Below are positions 17,106 to 25,534 of a DNA stretch of 64,000 bases, one piece after another (the stretch's first letter is position 1; every line of letters begins with the position of its first letter). The translations under genes were made by a program, and so were the position numbers. Below the pieces are notes generated by a model. The model ran no database searches and had not been told where the DNA came from. It saw nothing but the letters and a program-made list of their open reading frames with translations. The DNA is taken from NCBI RefSeq assembly GCF_018861145.1, contig NZ_JAHKQT010000003.1, positions 140,579 through 204,578 of the forward strand, read 5' to 3'. This DNA comes from Poseidonibacter lekithochrous. GTDB lineage: Bacteria; Campylobacterota; Campylobacteria; Campylobacterales; Arcobacteraceae.

Positions 17106-17540
17106 TTAAACTACAAACATTAATTTTGCAATAACAACAATAGCTATTCCTAAAACTAAAGCATAAGTATGAAAATAATTCATAAAAGCAACGGGTTCTT
17201 TTTTAGTAAGCTTACAATACATAGTATAAACTACTCCAAGAACAATAAGAAGTACGAAAAACACTTTAATCATAAGTAATATTTGCATATTACTTGAAAA
17301 GTATCCTAACTCACTATTTGAATACTTTGTAAACATATATCCACCCGTAGCCATTAATAATACAACTATCGTTGGATAGATTTTTAGACCACGACCAACA
17401 ATAGCTTCAATCATATTTTTATGAAACTCAACTCCAAGCTTATTTTTCACTGCTGGAAAAACTATAACATCTGCGAAGATGAAACCTATAAAGATTATTG
17501 CTGAAAGTAAGTGGATGATTAGAATTAATGTATATTCCAT
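17106..17540 (-). CDS. CopD-like small membrane protein, paralogue 1
   Basis: 144 residues with four membrane helices; MEYTLILIIHLLSAIIFIGF and MNYFHTYALVLGIAIVVIAK keep the same histidine positions as its paralogue. Assignment to a CopD-like family is from helix layout and histidines, not from a firm motif. The gene is first of the pair. A perfect Fnr-type palindrome is centred about 41.5 bases before the start of transcription implied by a TATAAT box. That suggests a role in low-oxygen or redox metabolism for both paralogues. Confidence 0.7.
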   Translation of the reverse strand: MEYTLILIIHLLSAIIFIGFIFADVIVFPAVKNKLGVEFHKNMIEAIVGRGLKIYPTIVVLLMATGGYMFTKYSNSELGYFSSNMQILLMIKVFFVLLIVLGVVYTMYCKLTKKEPVAFMNYFHTYALVLGIAIVVIAKLMFVV

Positions 17541-17593
17541 GTATTGACCTTTGATTTATTTATGATAATTATAATCAATATTATAGAATATTT

Positions 17594-17611
17594 AATTGAT
17601 TAAAATCAATT
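17594..17611 (-). promoter_or_regulatory. Perfect Crp/Fnr-type operator of the CopD-like pair
   Basis: AATTGATTAAAATCAATT contains TTGAT-TAAA-ATCAA, a full consensus match, and is an 18-base inverted repeat except at its central bases. A TATAAT box at 17573-17568 gives a start near 17561, so the site centre is at about -41.5. It overlaps the last codons of ribB. Confidence 0.7.
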
Positions 17612-18247
17612 GAATACAATATTATCTTTTTTGTAGCTAATAATATCTTGAACACTTAAAATAGGCATGGAGTGTTTTTTAGCAAAAACTTCTATATCTT
17701 CACCTTTTGCCATTGTTCCATCTTCGTTTGTTATTTCACATAAAACAGCATAAGGTTCTAGTTTTGATAATTTCATTAAATCAATACTTGATTCAGTATG
17801 TCCTGCTCGTCCTAATACACCATTTTCATTTGCTCTTAGTGGGAATATATGTCCAGGCGAAACAATCTTTGATATACCATCTTTTGAAATTGCAGATTTT
17901 ATTGTAGTAACTCTATCTTGTGCTGATACACCTGTAGTAACATTATCTTTTGATTCTATTGAAATAGTAAATGGTGTTTGAAACTTTGAGTTATTGTTTT
18001 GTACCATCATTGGAAGTTTAAGTTCATCGACTTTTTGTTTAGTTAAACATAAACAAACTATACCGCTACCTTCTCTTATCAAAAGTGCCATTTGTTCTGT
18101 TGTTAAGTTTTGTGCAGAAAAAATCATATCTGCTTCATTTTCTCTATCGTAATCATCTACAACAATTACACCTTTACCTTCTTGTAAAGTTTTAATTGCA
18201 CGATCAATTTTCAATTGAAAATCGTCATTTTTCATTTTTTGATTCAT
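17606..18247 (-). CDS. ribB: 3,4-dihydroxy-2-butanone 4-phosphate synthase
   Basis: 213 residues, the stand-alone RibB length without a fused GTP cyclohydrolase domain. It converts ribulose 5-phosphate into the four-carbon precursor of riboflavin. Motifs: VVDDYDRENEADMIFSAQ (acidic metal and substrate loop), REGSGIVCL, TTGVSAQDRVTTI, SPGHIFPLRA, GRAGHTESSIDL and CEITNEDGTMAKG. No other riboflavin gene is near. Its leader holds an FMN riboswitch about 95 bases before the ATG, so it is controlled by the end product of the pathway. Confidence 0.96.
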   Translation of the reverse strand: MNQKMKNDDFQLKIDRAIKTLQEGKGVIVVDDYDRENEADMIFSAQNLTTEQMALLIREGSGIVCLCLTKQKVDELKLPMMVQNNNSKFQTPFTISIESKDNVTTGVSAQDRVTTIKSAISKDGISKIVSPGHIFPLRANENGVLGRAGHTESSIDLMKLSKLEPYAVLCEITNEDGTMAKGEDIEVFAKKHSMPILSVQDIISYKKDNIVFN

Positions 18248-18342
18248 TTTAGTAATACCTTTATTTTTAAGTAAAACTTATTGAATCAGGGCTAATGCTT
18301 AAAGCAATATTATCCTAATATTTAACATTTATAAGACATATT

Positions 18343-18480
18343 ATTTTCTCTTCCATCCAGACTTTAACTGTTGGTTTTGGATTTACACCAAATCTGCTGA
18401 CCTTTATAAAAAATAAAGCGCTCGTGGACTTCTATATCACTATAGTTACCACCAGTAAGGAATTACACCTTGCCCTGAGA
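18343..18480 (-). ncRNA. FMN riboswitch (RFN element)
   Basis: On the minus strand the leader reads, in order, the conserved RFN blocks AGGGCAAGGTGTAATTCC, ACTGGTGGTAA, a variable arm (about 18385-18430), GGTCAGCAGATTTGGTGTAA, ATCCAAAACCAACAGTTAAA and GTCTGGATGGAAGAGAA. These match the FMN aptamer closely. It lies in the 343-base gap between ribB and the monooxygenase-like gene. No clear terminator follows in the 95 bases before ribB, so it may act on translation or by a weak hairpin. A GATAAAAT -10 lies just upstream. Confidence 0.95.
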
Positions 18481-18590
18481 AATAAATTTGAGTGATTTTA
18501 TCTAAATTATTATTATTTGAAGATTAGAAAGGTAACGATTGACTTAAGAAGGGATAGTAATCCTTTTCTAGGATTTATTATATATATAAT

Positions 18591-18908
18591 TTAAAATTCG
18601 TAGTCTCTTTCAACTTTTGCTATTCTAACTTTATATTGTTTGTACCAAAGTTCTTTTCCTGTCTTTTGTGCTGATTGATGTTCTAAATTAGCTTTCCAAT
18701 TTATAATTGATTTTTCATCTTTCCAATATGATACTGTAATACCTAAGTCTTCTCTTGCTGATTCAACTCCCAAAAATCCATCTTGTTGAGATGCTAATTC
18801 GACCATTCTATCTGCCATTTTACTATAACCTTTATCTTCATCAATTTTTTTTGATGTAAATATTACTGCATAATATGGTGGTTTTGGTGTATCAATTATT
18901 TGTGACAT
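18591..18908 (-). CDS. Antibiotic biosynthesis monooxygenase (ABM)-fold protein
   Basis: 105 residues. The ABM ferredoxin-like fold is suggested by YYAVIFTSKKIDEDKGYSKMADRMVELASQQDGFLGVES, then ITVSYWKDEKSIINWKANLEHQSAQK and WYKQYKVRIAKVERDYEF. Proteins of this kind act as small oxygenases or haem-related enzymes, but many have no known role. The gene stands alone with AAGGAAA before the ATG. A short hairpin (AATCC...GGATT) lies after its stop. Confidence 0.8.
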   Translation of the reverse strand: MSQIIDTPKPPYYAVIFTSKKIDEDKGYSKMADRMVELASQQDGFLGVESAREDLGITVSYWKDEKSIINWKANLEHQSAQKTGKELWYKQYKVRIAKVERDYEF

Positions 18909-19020
18909 ATTTAGTTTCCTTTTGTATATATCGATTGAAGATTGCCAATGAATAGCTAGTAAAGGTTAAAAAATCTGCTGAGTAACTTGTTCTCTTTCGG
19001 TGTTTTGTTATATTTAATAT

Positions 19021-19395
19021 TTAATTACATTCCACATCTAAACTATAAATATTTTTACTATTTGTATCAGTAAAAGTTGGTTGATATTTTCCATATGAAG
19101 TTGTTGTTGAACTTGTTATCTTATTATTCATATCTGTATTTGTTATATTATATTTATCAAAACCTTTTTCCTTACATAAATCTTTAGCTCTTTTATAAGC
19201 AAATTCCATAACTTTTTGTGGTTCATCTGATACGCTACCAGTATAACTAACTTTGTATTTATTTTTTCCTATTTCAAAATCACTATAACCAACTTTATGA
19301 GCTACACCTTCTCCATACTTTTTGTATGCCATAGCACAACCATTAAACCCAATAGCTACTAACAAAATACTACTTCCAAGTAAAATCTTTTTCAT
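19021..19395 (-). CDS. Small lipoprotein of unknown function
   Basis: 124 residues from an ATG at 19395, which has GGAG eight bases upstream; a longer frame to 19407 lacks one. The signal peptide ends in a lipobox-like GFNGCA, so Cys near residue 21 is probably lipidated. The mature part has YKVSYTGSVSDEPQKVMEFAYKRAKDLCKEKGFDKYNI, a pattern seen in small periplasmic proteins where a helix follows a strand (CC0125-like). Function unknown. Transcribed alone, with 317 bases on the upstream side. Confidence 0.75.
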   Translation of the reverse strand: MKKILLGSSILLVAIGFNGCAMAYKKYGEGVAHKVGYSDFEIGKNKYKVSYTGSVSDEPQKVMEFAYKRAKDLCKEKGFDKYNITNTDMNNKITSSTTTSYGKYQPTFTDTNSKNIYSLDVECN

Positions 19396-19712
19396 TATAA
19401 TCTCCAAAACTAAATTTGCAATTTATTTTCATAAATAGGCATATTTAAAATTGTATTTTATGGTCAATCTTAGATATAACTACTTATTAGTAACCAATTA
19501 TAGTCCAATATGACTTAAAAAAATTATTTAATAACATTTCAATTCTATTCAATAAAAGAATATAGAAAAACCTATACTATAGACTTTTTAGAATATAAAT
19601 ATTAGAAATTGATGTATTTTAAAACTTCATAAATATCTTAAATATTATTAAATATGTCCTACTAAGATCAGTTTTTAGGCAGAATCGGTCGTTTCCCTAC
19701 TTTTATCAAATC
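19396..19712. other. Gap of 317 bases without a recognised gene
   Basis: AT-rich spacer between Tex and the lipoprotein gene. I see no ORF of useful length on either strand, no tRNA-like fold and no clear terminator after tex. The segment near 19660-19705 is less AT-rich (ATCAGTTTTTAGGCAGAATC) than the rest but forms no convincing stem. Confidence 0.6.
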
Positions 19713-21836
19713 TTACTTTAAACTCAATCCAACTCTTTGTTTTTCTAAATCAACGCTTACGACTTTTATATTTTCTAAATTTTGATTGATACTTAGTACT
19801 TCACTAGGATGAGATATTCTTTTTGCTGATATTTGTGATATATGAAGTAGGGCGTCATTTTTAAGACCAATATCTACAAAGGCTCCAAAATCTGTAATAT
19901 TTCTTACAATTCCGCTTAAAATATAGCCCTCTTTTAGGTCTTCTAGTTTTGTGATATCTGAAGAAAATTTTACTTGATTAAACTCATTTCTTACATCATA
20001 TCCTGGTTTTTTTAGCTCTTCTATAATATCTGTTAGTTTTAGAGGTGTTGTGTTTAGCTCTTTTGCTATTTGTTCTATTTGATTATTTTGAATATCTTCT
20101 ATCTTATATTTTTTTTGTAAGCTTTTTGTTACTTCATAATCTTCTGGATGAATTGCTGTATTATCTAAGATAGATTTTCCATCTTTGATTCTTAAAAAAC
20201 CTACTGCTTGTTCGTATGCTTTTGCTCCTAAGCCTTTTACTTTAAGCAACTCATTTTTACTATTGAATTTTTTTATATTATCTCTATGTTCTATAATATT
20301 TATTGCTAATTTTTCTGAGATTCCTGAGATAAAAGACAATAGTTTATACGATGCTGAGTTTAAATCAACTCCTACTTTATTTACCAAATCCACAGTTGTA
20401 TTTTCTAGTTTTGAAGATAACTCTTTTTGATTTACATCGTGTTGATATTGACCAATTCCTAAGGATTTTGGGTCAATTTTTACAAGTGTTGCCATTGGGT
20501 CTCTTAATCGTCCTGCGATTGAGATAGCTCCTCTTATTGTTACATCTAGGTTTGGGTATTCCTGTGCAGCTATTTTTGATGCTGAGTAGACGCTCGCACC
20601 TATTTCACTAACAATTGCATAGTTTAAATCTAGATTGTTTTCATTTATTAGATTTGTGATAAATTGGGCTGTTTCTCTCGATGCTGTTCCATTTCCAATT
20701 GCTATTGAAGTGATATTGTATTTTTTGATTAAGTTTAGTACTACTTTACTTGAAGTTTTTATATCTTCTTTTGGTTTTGTACAATAGATTACATTTGAGT
20801 CTAAATAGATACCATTTTCATCAATAACTGCTAATTTACATCCTGATACAAATCCTGGATCCATTCCTAAAATTACTTGATTTACTAAAGGTGCTGTTTG
20901 AAGTAGTTCTTTTAAATTTTTTCCAAAAAGTTCAATAGCCTCTGCACTTGCTTTTTCTTTTAAAGTATTAATAGCTTCACGTTTTAAAGTTGGCAAAAGA
21001 AGTCTTTTTAAACCATCTTTATATGCATCAAAAACTATATCTTTTGAAGAACTAGCCCATGATGGGATTTTATACTTTTTAATATTTTCTAAAAGATGTT
21101 TTTCATCAATATCTATTTTTATTGATAATTCTTTTTCATTTACAGCTCGTAAAATTGCAAGTGTTCGATGTGATTTTATATATTTTATTTTCTCAGTCTT
21201 GTTGGCAAAGTTTGAATAAACACCATTTTTATCAAACTCTTTTCCTTCTTTTATTTGTATTTCTCCCCAATTTGCGATTAGGTTTCTTACAATTTCTTTT
21301 GATTTAAAATCATCGGCATATCTCTGGGCGATTATGTCTTTAGCCCCTTGTATTGCTTCCTCTGTAGATTTAATATTTTTATTTAAAAACTGTTTTGCTT
21401 TTTGATTTATTTCTTCATTTGTATATTTTAATGCTTGAATAATATTTGCAAAAGGTTCAAGACCATTTTCAATTGCACTTGAAGTTCTTGATGATTTTTT
21501 ATCTTTAAAAGGTGCATATATATCTTCTAAAGCTTGTAATGTATTTACTTCTTGAATACTTTGTTTAATCTTTTCATTTAAAAAGTTTTTTTCTTCAAGT
21601 AAATTTAAAATATCTTCTTTTCTTTTTAAAAGTTTTTGAGAATAATTATAAACTTCCTCAAAAGCTCGAAGGTCTTCATCTGTAGCATTTCCAGTTTGAT
21701 CTTTTCTATATCTTGCAATAAAAGGAATTGTACAACCTTCGTCTAATAAAGTGATTATATTTTCGATTGATTTATTTGATAATTTTGTTTTCTCTTTTAA
21801 TAGGACAATTAAGTCTTTAGGTAAATCATTAGTCAA
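19713..21836 (-). CDS. tex: Tex-family S1 RNA-binding protein
   Basis: 707 residues. N-terminal Tex domain with IITLLDEGCTIPFIARYRKDQTG, a YqgF/RNase H-like core near 325-420 (ILGMDPGFVSGCKLAVID), helix-hairpin-helix motifs near 490-555 (VDLNSASYKLL, LLKVKGLGAKAYEQAVGFLR), and a C-terminal S1 domain (EGYILSGIVRNITDFGAFVDIG). Tex proteins bind nucleic acid and affect transcription of certain genes. Slightly shorter than the usual 720-780. The start is TTG and overlaps the last codons of the PhyH gene by eight bases, with AAGGA upstream, so the pair is co-translated. Confidence 0.95.
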   Translation of the reverse strand: MTNDLPKDLIVLLKEKTKLSNKSIENIITLLDEGCTIPFIARYRKDQTGNATDEDLRAFEEVYNYSQKLLKRKEDILNLLEEKNFLNEKIKQSIQEVNTLQALEDIYAPFKDKKSSRTSSAIENGLEPFANIIQALKYTNEEINQKAKQFLNKNIKSTEEAIQGAKDIIAQRYADDFKSKEIVRNLIANWGEIQIKEGKEFDKNGVYSNFANKTEKIKYIKSHRTLAILRAVNEKELSIKIDIDEKHLLENIKKYKIPSWASSSKDIVFDAYKDGLKRLLLPTLKREAINTLKEKASAEAIELFGKNLKELLQTAPLVNQVILGMDPGFVSGCKLAVIDENGIYLDSNVIYCTKPKEDIKTSSKVVLNLIKKYNITSIAIGNGTASRETAQFITNLINENNLDLNYAIVSEIGASVYSASKIAAQEYPNLDVTIRGAISIAGRLRDPMATLVKIDPKSLGIGQYQHDVNQKELSSKLENTTVDLVNKVGVDLNSASYKLLSFISGISEKLAINIIEHRDNIKKFNSKNELLKVKGLGAKAYEQAVGFLRIKDGKSILDNTAIHPEDYEVTKSLQKKYKIEDIQNNQIEQIAKELNTTPLKLTDIIEELKKPGYDVRNEFNQVKFSSDITKLEDLKEGYILSGIVRNITDFGAFVDIGLKNDALLHISQISAKRISHPSEVLSINQNLENIKVVSVDLEKQRVGLSLK

Positions 21837-22563
21837 GTATTATTTCCTTTGAATCACTTCTTGTGTTTTCTATTGGTGTATTTGATTTTGCGCGAACTGT
21901 ATAAACAAATGAAATTTTTGCATCGTCACTTTGGTTTTTACTTGCATGATGTAAAGTTTTACAATGAAATAAAACTACATCACCTTTTTTAAGATTTTGA
22001 GATGTTCTAGTTTTTATTAATTCTTGGTTTTCTTTATTTTCATCTAAGAAGTTTGAATTATCATCAAATCTATCTTTTGAGAATTGAATTTTATGAGATG
22101 CAGGAATAAACTCTAAAAGCCCATTATCTAAATACTCATCCCCTAAAGCAAGCCACACAGATACCAAGTCATCATTTTTAAAATGCCAATATCTTCTATC
22201 TTGATGCCAATACGTTCTTGTACTTTCATGTGGTAATTTAGTCATAATTGAATTATGATGAGCTAAAGTAAGTACGGGTGTATCATCTAATATTTGTTTT
22301 AAAATTGGTCTGATTTCTTTATTTGTCATCCAATCTTGAAAGACTTGTTCTCTATCATAAACTTGTCTTAATCTTCTAACTGTAATCTTTTCTTCATCCA
22401 CATTCATATATTCTTGTTCACTCTCTATTGGAGCTTCTTTTCTTTTTAAGTGTTCTTTAGCTTTTTCTAGAATGGCATCACATAAGTCTTTATCTGCAAA
22501 GTTTTTTAGTATTAGAAAACCATTTGAGTTGAATTCTTCTAATTGTTTATTTGATAGTGTCAT
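21829..22563 (-). CDS. Phytanoyl-CoA dioxygenase (PhyH)-family protein
   Basis: 244 residues from the preferred start. Iron(II)/2-oxoglutarate dioxygenase fold: metal-binding HxD in YWHQDRRYWHF, distal His in VVLFHCKTLHHASKNQ, and an Arg in the last strand region. N-terminal LSNKQLEEFNSNGFLILKNF is typical of PhyH. The frame extends to an ATG at 22593, but that overlaps a TATAAT -10; ATG 22563 has AAGAG five bases upstream. The substrate is unknown; bacterial members act on lipids, ectoine or secondary metabolites. It faces the DsrE-like genes across a region with a Fur-like box. Confidence 0.85.
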   Translation of the reverse strand: MTLSNKQLEEFNSNGFLILKNFADKDLCDAILEKAKEHLKRKEAPIESEQEYMNVDEEKITVRRLRQVYDREQVFQDWMTNKEIRPILKQILDDTPVLTLAHHNSIMTKLPHESTRTYWHQDRRYWHFKNDDLVSVWLALGDEYLDNGLLEFIPASHKIQFSKDRFDDNSNFLDENKENQELIKTRTSQNLKKGDVVLFHCKTLHHASKNQSDDAKISFVYTVRAKSNTPIENTRSDSKEIILD

Positions 22564-22640
22564 ATTTTCTCTTAGTGTATTAGTTTGTGACATTATAGTA
22601 GAAGTTCTATTTTTCTTTGATTATCTGGATTATTTTTCCT

Positions 22641-22659
22641 GATAATATTAATTATTATC
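22641..22659. promoter_or_regulatory. Fur-like box
   Basis: GATAATATTAATTATTATC matches the 19-base Fur consensus GATAATGATAATCATTATC at 16 positions. It covers the -35 region of the TATAAT promoter at 22675-22680 serving the first DsrE-like gene, and lies about 56 bases upstream of the start inferred for the PhyH gene. Confidence 0.55.
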
Positions 22660-22732
22660 TAAGCTTCTAATCTTTATAATATATAAGTTTTACGTAAATA
22701 AAAGTAGGACATTTTATAAAAGGAATTATTAT

Positions 22733-23158
22733 ATGAAAAAGATTTTTGCAATGACACTAGCAGTAGTGTTATTTATACCAAATTTATTAAGTGCAGATTC
22801 TGCAAAAGGTTTAAATGTTATTCTAACATCGAAAGATTCACAAACTCAGATGATGGCTATGGTTTTATCAATGGCTACATTAAAACAAAATAAAAAAGTT
22901 AACATGACTCTTTGTTCAAGTGCAGGTGATTTAGCTGTAAAAGGAATGGAAAGTGAAGTTCTAAAACCTATGAATAAATCTCCTAAAATGATGCTTCAAG
23001 CTATTATAAAAAAAGGTGGAAATGTTATGATTTGTCCTATTTATTTACCAAATGTGAATAAAGATAAATCAGTATTATTGGAAGGAATTACATTTGCAAC
23101 TCCAGCTGGTGGAGCGAAAGAACTTTTAGATTTAGACTTTCAAAATTTAACTTACTAA
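22733..23158 (+). CDS. Secreted DsrE-like protein, copy 1
   Basis: 141 residues. Signal peptide of about 21 residues ending NLLSADS. The mature 120 residues look like a DsrE/DsrF-type fold: GLNVILTSKDSQTQMMAMVLSM, VNMTLCSSAGDLAVKGME, MMLQAIIKKGGNVMICPIYLPN. Two conserved cysteines (LCSSAG and MICP) could carry sulfur or bind metal. Cytoplasmic DsrE proteins transfer persulfide; a periplasmic form is less studied. Copy 2 follows 160 bases later. A Fur-like box overlaps the promoter, so iron status probably controls it. Confidence 0.8.
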   Translation: MKKIFAMTLAVVLFIPNLLSADSAKGLNVILTSKDSQTQMMAMVLSMATLKQNKKVNMTLCSSAGDLAVKGMESEVLKPMNKSPKMMLQAIIKKGGNVMICPIYLPNVNKDKSVLLEGITFATPAGGAKELLDLDFQNLTY

Positions 23159-23317
23159 TATAATAGATAGAAGGAATTTATTTCTTTCTTTTAATATTTA
23201 ATATAATAAGTTTTACTTATGTATTAAATATTAGAATTAATTATAATGTAAGTATACAAATAATATAATCCTTTACTTTAGTTAATGACTAAAATATATA
23301 TTAAAAGGAAGAATTAT

Positions 23318-23743
23318 ATGAAAAAAATATTCGCAATCTCATTAGCAGCTATGCTATTCATCCCAAATTTACTAAGTGCAAACTCTGCAAAAGGTCTTAA
23401 TGTTGTAGTTACATCTGCTGACGCACAAACACAACTAATGGCAATGGTTTTATCAATGATGACATTAAAACAGAAGAAGGAAGTTAATATGACTCTTTGT
23501 TCAAATGCAGGAGATTTAGCTGTAAAGGGTATGAAAAGTACTGTTTTAAAACCACAAGATAAAAGTCCAAAAATGATGTTACAAGCTATTATGAAGCAAG
23601 GTGCAAAAGTTACTGTTTGTCCTTTATACTTACCAAATGCAGGAAAAGATGCATCTGTTTTATTAGATGGAATTACTGTTGCGAAACCTATGGATGTTGC
23701 AAATAGTTTATTAAATACTGAATATCAAAACTTAAGTTACTAA
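23318..23743 (+). CDS. Secreted DsrE-like protein, copy 2
   Basis: 141 residues from an ATG at 23318 that has AAAGGAAG before it; the longer frame from 23285 would precede the signal peptide by 11 residues and is rejected. It aligns with copy 1 end to end without gaps and shares most residues, including both cysteines (TLCSNAGDL and VCPLYLPN). It has its own TATAAT-like promoter (AATATAATCC near 23265) and ends in a strong terminator, so the copies can be expressed separately. A tandem duplication. Confidence 0.8.
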   Translation: MKKIFAISLAAMLFIPNLLSANSAKGLNVVVTSADAQTQLMAMVLSMMTLKQKKEVNMTLCSNAGDLAVKGMKSTVLKPQDKSPKMMLQAIMKQGAKVTVCPLYLPNAGKDASVLLDGITVAKPMDVANSLLNTEYQNLSY

Positions 23744-23764
23744 AAACTAATATATTAATTTAAG

Positions 23765-23798
23765 AAGTAAGAGAAAATCATTTCTCTTACTTTTTTTT
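23765..23798 (+). terminator. Terminator of the DsrE-like gene pair
   Basis: AAGTAAGAGAAA, loop ATCA, TTTCTCTTACTT followed by a run of T: a perfect 12-base stem with a T-tract, a textbook intrinsic terminator. Confidence 0.95.
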
Positions 23799-23913
23799 AC
23801 TTCAATACTTATACCTATGTAAAATAATCAAGATTAAATTAATAGTATATTTAAATTTATATGATATAATTTTAGAAATTAATTTAAAAAGATATAAATA
23901 TTAGGAGTCCTTT

Positions 23914-25488
23914 ATGGCAGAAAAAGAATTATCAGCTGTTGAACAGCTAAAAGCTTCTAGAAATCCTTTACATGTTGTTGAAGATATGTTCAAAGAAGCG
24001 CAAGAGGGAATACCTCTAAGTGATGAATATATTGGCTTATTAAAATGGTATGGTATGTATCCACATATTAATGCAGATGAAACTGAAGATAAAAAATATT
24101 TTATGAAAAGAATCAAATTAGTTGACACTAAGATGAATCAAAAACAATTAGCAGTAATGGCAAAAATTGGACTGGAATATGCTCAAGGTTTAGTTGATAT
24201 TACAGATAGACAAAATATACAATTTCACTTTATTCAAATAAAAGATATTCCAGCAATTTTTAAACTTTTAGATTCTGTTGGTTTAACGTCAAGAATGGCA
24301 TCAGGTGATGGTCCTAGACCTATCATGACTTCACCTGTTGGTGGAATTGATGCTGATGAAATTATTGATGCTAGTATTCTTGCACGTGAAGTTGATACAT
24401 ATTTTGATGAAAATGAAGACAGATTTTGTAATTTCCCAAGAAAATACAAAATAGGAATTTCAGGATGTTCAAGACATGCAGCGGCTCATGAAATCCAAGA
24501 TGTAGCATTTACAGCATTTAAAGATGAAAAAGGTGAAGTTTTATTTGATTTAACACTTGCTGGTGGACTTTCAAAATCAAAGCAAATTGCATTAAGAGCT
24601 AATAAATATGTTAAGCCTGAGCAAGTAAAAGATGTAGCAGTTGCATGTGCTGAAATCTTTAGAGATTATGGAAATAGAGCAAATAGAAATAAAGCAAGAG
24701 TTAGACACTTAGTAAATGAGTGGGGATTAGAAAAATTTGTAGATGAAATTGAAAAAGTTATTGGCTATGAATTACAAGATGGTTTAGAAGAACCAGAAAT
24801 TACTCCTTTAGAAAATAGAAATCATTTTGGTATTCATAAAGCAAAACAAGAGGGTGAATCATTTATAGGATTTGCTACAAATTCAGGAAGAGTTGATGGT
24901 GAAGACTTTAAAACAATAAGTGATATTTGTAATAAATATAACGCAGGTGGAATGGCTTTAACTTCTACTCAAAACTTTATTATTTATGGTGTAAAAACTG
25001 AAGATGCACAAGCACTTGCAGATGAAATTGATGCATTAGGATATCCTTATTCTCCAACTCCTTTTAGAGCTAGATTACAGTCATGTACAGGTAGAGAATT
25101 TTGTAAGTTTGGTATAACTGAAACAAAAGAATATGCTAAAAAAGTAGTAATAGAATTAGAAGAAAAAAATCCTGATTTTACTGAAACGGTAATGATTGCA
25201 ATTTCAGGTTGTGGAAATGGATGTTCACACCCACAAATCTCTGACATTGGTTTTGTTGGAACTAAAGTAAGAGATGAAGATGGGAAAAGAGTTGAAGGTT
25301 ATGATGTTTTATTAGGTGGACAACTTCAAGGTGAAAAGGGAAGTAGAATTGCTCATAAAACTGGTGTAAAAGTTGAAGCTTCTAAACTTGTGGATTTTGT
25401 AGGAGATTTAATATCTTCTTATAAAGCAGATAATTTAGGTCAAGATTCTTTCAGAGACTATTTAAACATAGTTGAATTAGAAAAGTAA
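23914..25488 (+). CDS. Ferredoxin-dependent sulfite/nitrite reductase (sirohaem, 4Fe-4S)
   Basis: 524 residues made of two similar halves, each with a ferrodoxin-like domain and a sirohaem-binding domain. First half: IKIDDRQNIQFH-like segment VDITDRQNIQFHFIQIKD and KIGISGCSRHAAAHEIQD. Second half: LQSCTGREFCKFG and MIAISGCGNGCSHPQISDIG, which supply four cysteines (C-x5-C and C-x3-C) for the coupled 4Fe-4S/sirohaem centre. It carries out six-electron reduction of sulfite or nitrite in the cytoplasm. The sequence does not separate the two substrates. Starts with GGAG at good distance. Not near cys genes or a nitrate reductase, so its role is open. Confidence 0.9.
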   Translation: MAEKELSAVEQLKASRNPLHVVEDMFKEAQEGIPLSDEYIGLLKWYGMYPHINADETEDKKYFMKRIKLVDTKMNQKQLAVMAKIGLEYAQGLVDITDRQNIQFHFIQIKDIPAIFKLLDSVGLTSRMASGDGPRPIMTSPVGGIDADEIIDASILAREVDTYFDENEDRFCNFPRKYKIGISGCSRHAAAHEIQDVAFTAFKDEKGEVLFDLTLAGGLSKSKQIALRANKYVKPEQVKDVAVACAEIFRDYGNRANRNKARVRHLVNEWGLEKFVDEIEKVIGYELQDGLEEPEITPLENRNHFGIHKAKQEGESFIGFATNSGRVDGEDFKTISDICNKYNAGGMALTSTQNFIIYGVKTEDAQALADEIDALGYPYSPTPFRARLQSCTGREFCKFGITETKEYAKKVVIELEEKNPDFTETVMIAISGCGNGCSHPQISDIGFVGTKVRDEDGKRVEGYDVLLGGQLQGEKGSRIAHKTGVKVEASKLVDFVGDLISSYKADNLGQDSFRDYLNIVELEK

Positions 25489-25505
25489 AACTAAAAGTCT
25501 AAAAA

Positions 25506-25534
25506 ATATGGAAAGTTAATATAACTTTCCATAT
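25506..25534. terminator. Bidirectional hairpin between reductase and metallopeptidase genes
   Basis: ATATGGAAAGTTA, three bases, TAACTTTCCATAT: a perfect 13-base stem. One arm encodes the last residues and stop of the YgjP-like gene, so the terminator for the plus-strand gene is embedded in the minus-strand coding sequence. Confidence 0.75.

Noticed and set aside
18541..18580. Terminator after the monooxygenase-like gene
   Set aside because: AATCC/GGATT stem is only five bases and lacks a U-run on the right strand; not strong enough to list.
19408..19712. Small RNA or hidden gene in the spacer after tex
   Set aside because: No ORF, hairpin or promoter pair that hangs together; AT-rich filler.
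22563..22593. Longer start of the PhyH gene
   Set aside because: The upstream ATG overlaps a TATAAT box and has no Shine-Dalgarno; the second ATG does.
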